Positions 21,165 through 21,672 of a stretch of DNA of 21,672 bases are shown piece by piece. Each line of letters begins with the position of its first letter. Positions within the stretch are counted from its first letter, which is position 1. The position numbers were made by a program, and so were the translations under genes. Where the stretch lies: the NCBI GenBank assembly GCA_044371005.1, contig JBILUL010000077.1:1-21672 (forward strand), given 5' to 3'. The notes beneath the pieces were generated by a model that was given only the letters and a program-made list of their open reading frames with translations, was not told the DNA's origin and made no database searches. The DNA is from UBA2402 sp044371005 (GTDB lineage Bacteria > Planctomycetota > Phycisphaerae > Phycisphaerales > UBA1924).

Positions 21165-21672
21165 ATGGCAGAGCATCGGGTGATCGTGGTCGGCGGCGGT
21201 CTTGCAGGTCTGGCAGCGAGCGTTCGCGTCGCGGAAGCGGGCCTGACCGTGGACCTCTTCTCAATGGTGCCGGTGAAGCGCTCGCACAGCGTGTGCGCTC
21301 AGGGCGGCATCAACGCCTGCAACGACGTGGCGCGTCAGCAGGGCTACAGCGAATACGAACACTTCGATGAGACCATCTACGGCGGCGACTTCCTCGCCGA
21401 TCAGCACCCGGTGCTTGAGATGGCGATGTGGGCCCCCAAGATCATCGACCTGCTCGACCGCATGGGCGTGCCCTTCAACCGCACCAGTGAAGGCCGGCGC
21501 GACCTGCGCCTCTTCGGCGGCTCGCTCTTCAAGCGCACGCACTTTGCCGGCGCCACCACGGGCCAGCAGCTTCTCTACGCCCTTGATGAACAGACACGCC
21601 GCTATGAGTCTGAGGGCAAGGTCACCAAGTATGAGTTCTGGGAGTTCCTGTGGCCGATCATCGAAGATGGTC
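21165..21672 (+). CDS. sdhA: Succinate dehydrogenase/fumarate reductase flavoprotein, N-terminal part
   Basis: The first 169 codons of the FAD-bearing catalytic subunit of complex II, cut by the right edge. The dinucleotide-binding motif VVGGGLAGLAASVRVAEAG is at about 8-26. The covalent-FAD histidine lies in RSHSVCAQGGINA (His41), and the DETIYGGDFLADQHPVLEMA segment is typical. The lack of a long spacer between the HSVCAQGG motif and the GG(D)F region matches the Bacillus/epsilonproteobacterial type that pairs with a single cytochrome b subunit like the one upstream. AAGGAA (21152-21157) is seven bases before the ATG. The 126-bp gap after sdhC contains TACACC and TACACA hexamers but no convincing promoter, so co-transcription with sdhC is likely; sdhB is expected just beyond the edge. 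Confidence 0.95.
   Translation, partial: MAEHRVIVVGGGLAGLAASVRVAEAGLTVDLFSMVPVKRSHSVCAQGGINACNDVARQQGYSEYEHFDETIYGGDFLADQHPVLEMAMWAPKIIDLLDRMGVPFNRTSEGRRDLRLFGGSLFKRTHFAGATTGQQLLYALDEQTRRYESEGKVTKYEFWEFLWPIIEDG

Overview
The window looks like chromosomal DNA from a high-G+C member of the Planctomycetota, most likely class Phycisphaerae. Four things point there: a Tat-type DUF1501 protein at the left edge, a small secreted protein ending in a 'GC-type' dockerin, a PEP-CTERM-like exosortase substrate, and an ECF sigma factor divergent from a Ser/Thr kinase with a TPR tail. The lineage is inferred from gene families, not from a marker gene. I see no phage, transposon, CRISPR, rRNA or tRNA genes.

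Layout. 1-645 (-) is the N-terminal part of a DUF1501 protein cut by the window edge. 885-4793 (+) encodes a very large membrane-anchored protein joining a dead kinase-like domain to a sulfatase-modifying-factor-like domain, followed by a polytopic membrane protein (4851-5741) and the folate/queuosine enzyme FolE2 (5980-6798). Two exported proteins follow (6928-7797 PEP-CTERM-like; 7894-8583 unknown). rsmG (-) and comEC (+) diverge at about 9.5 kb. comEC converges on a secreted dockerin protein (12205-12615, -) across a strong bidirectional hairpin terminator. A thioesterase (-) and a GNAT acetyltransferase (+) diverge at 13.3-13.4 kb. A kinase-TPR receptor (-) and an ECF sigma factor (+) diverge at 16.7 kb and probably form one signalling module. 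An AT-rich 7-bp tandem repeat follows the sigma gene. Then come yraN (-), a SurA/PrsA-like lipoprotein (-), a DUF1844 protein (+) and the start of a succinate dehydrogenase operon, sdhC then sdhA (+), cut by the right edge.

How the parts work together. FolE2, RsmG, YraN, ComEC and Sdh are housekeeping. The envelope genes (DUF1501, PEP-CTERM, dockerin, SurA-like lipoprotein, pseudokinase-FGE protein) fit the elaborate planctomycete cell surface. The kinase and sigma factor may couple an outside or protein-protein signal to transcription.

DNA-level signals. Many starts have a TA-N3-T type -10 element only 7-11 nt upstream and no Shine-Dalgarno, suggesting leaderless mRNAs; others have longer leaders with purine-rich ribosome sites. 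The octamer GCCGCGGC is strikingly frequent in coding DNA of several reading frames and between genes. No gap between genes exceeds 300 bases; the larger ones (646-884, 5742-5979, 12616-12860) hold divergent or candidate regulatory sequence, described below.
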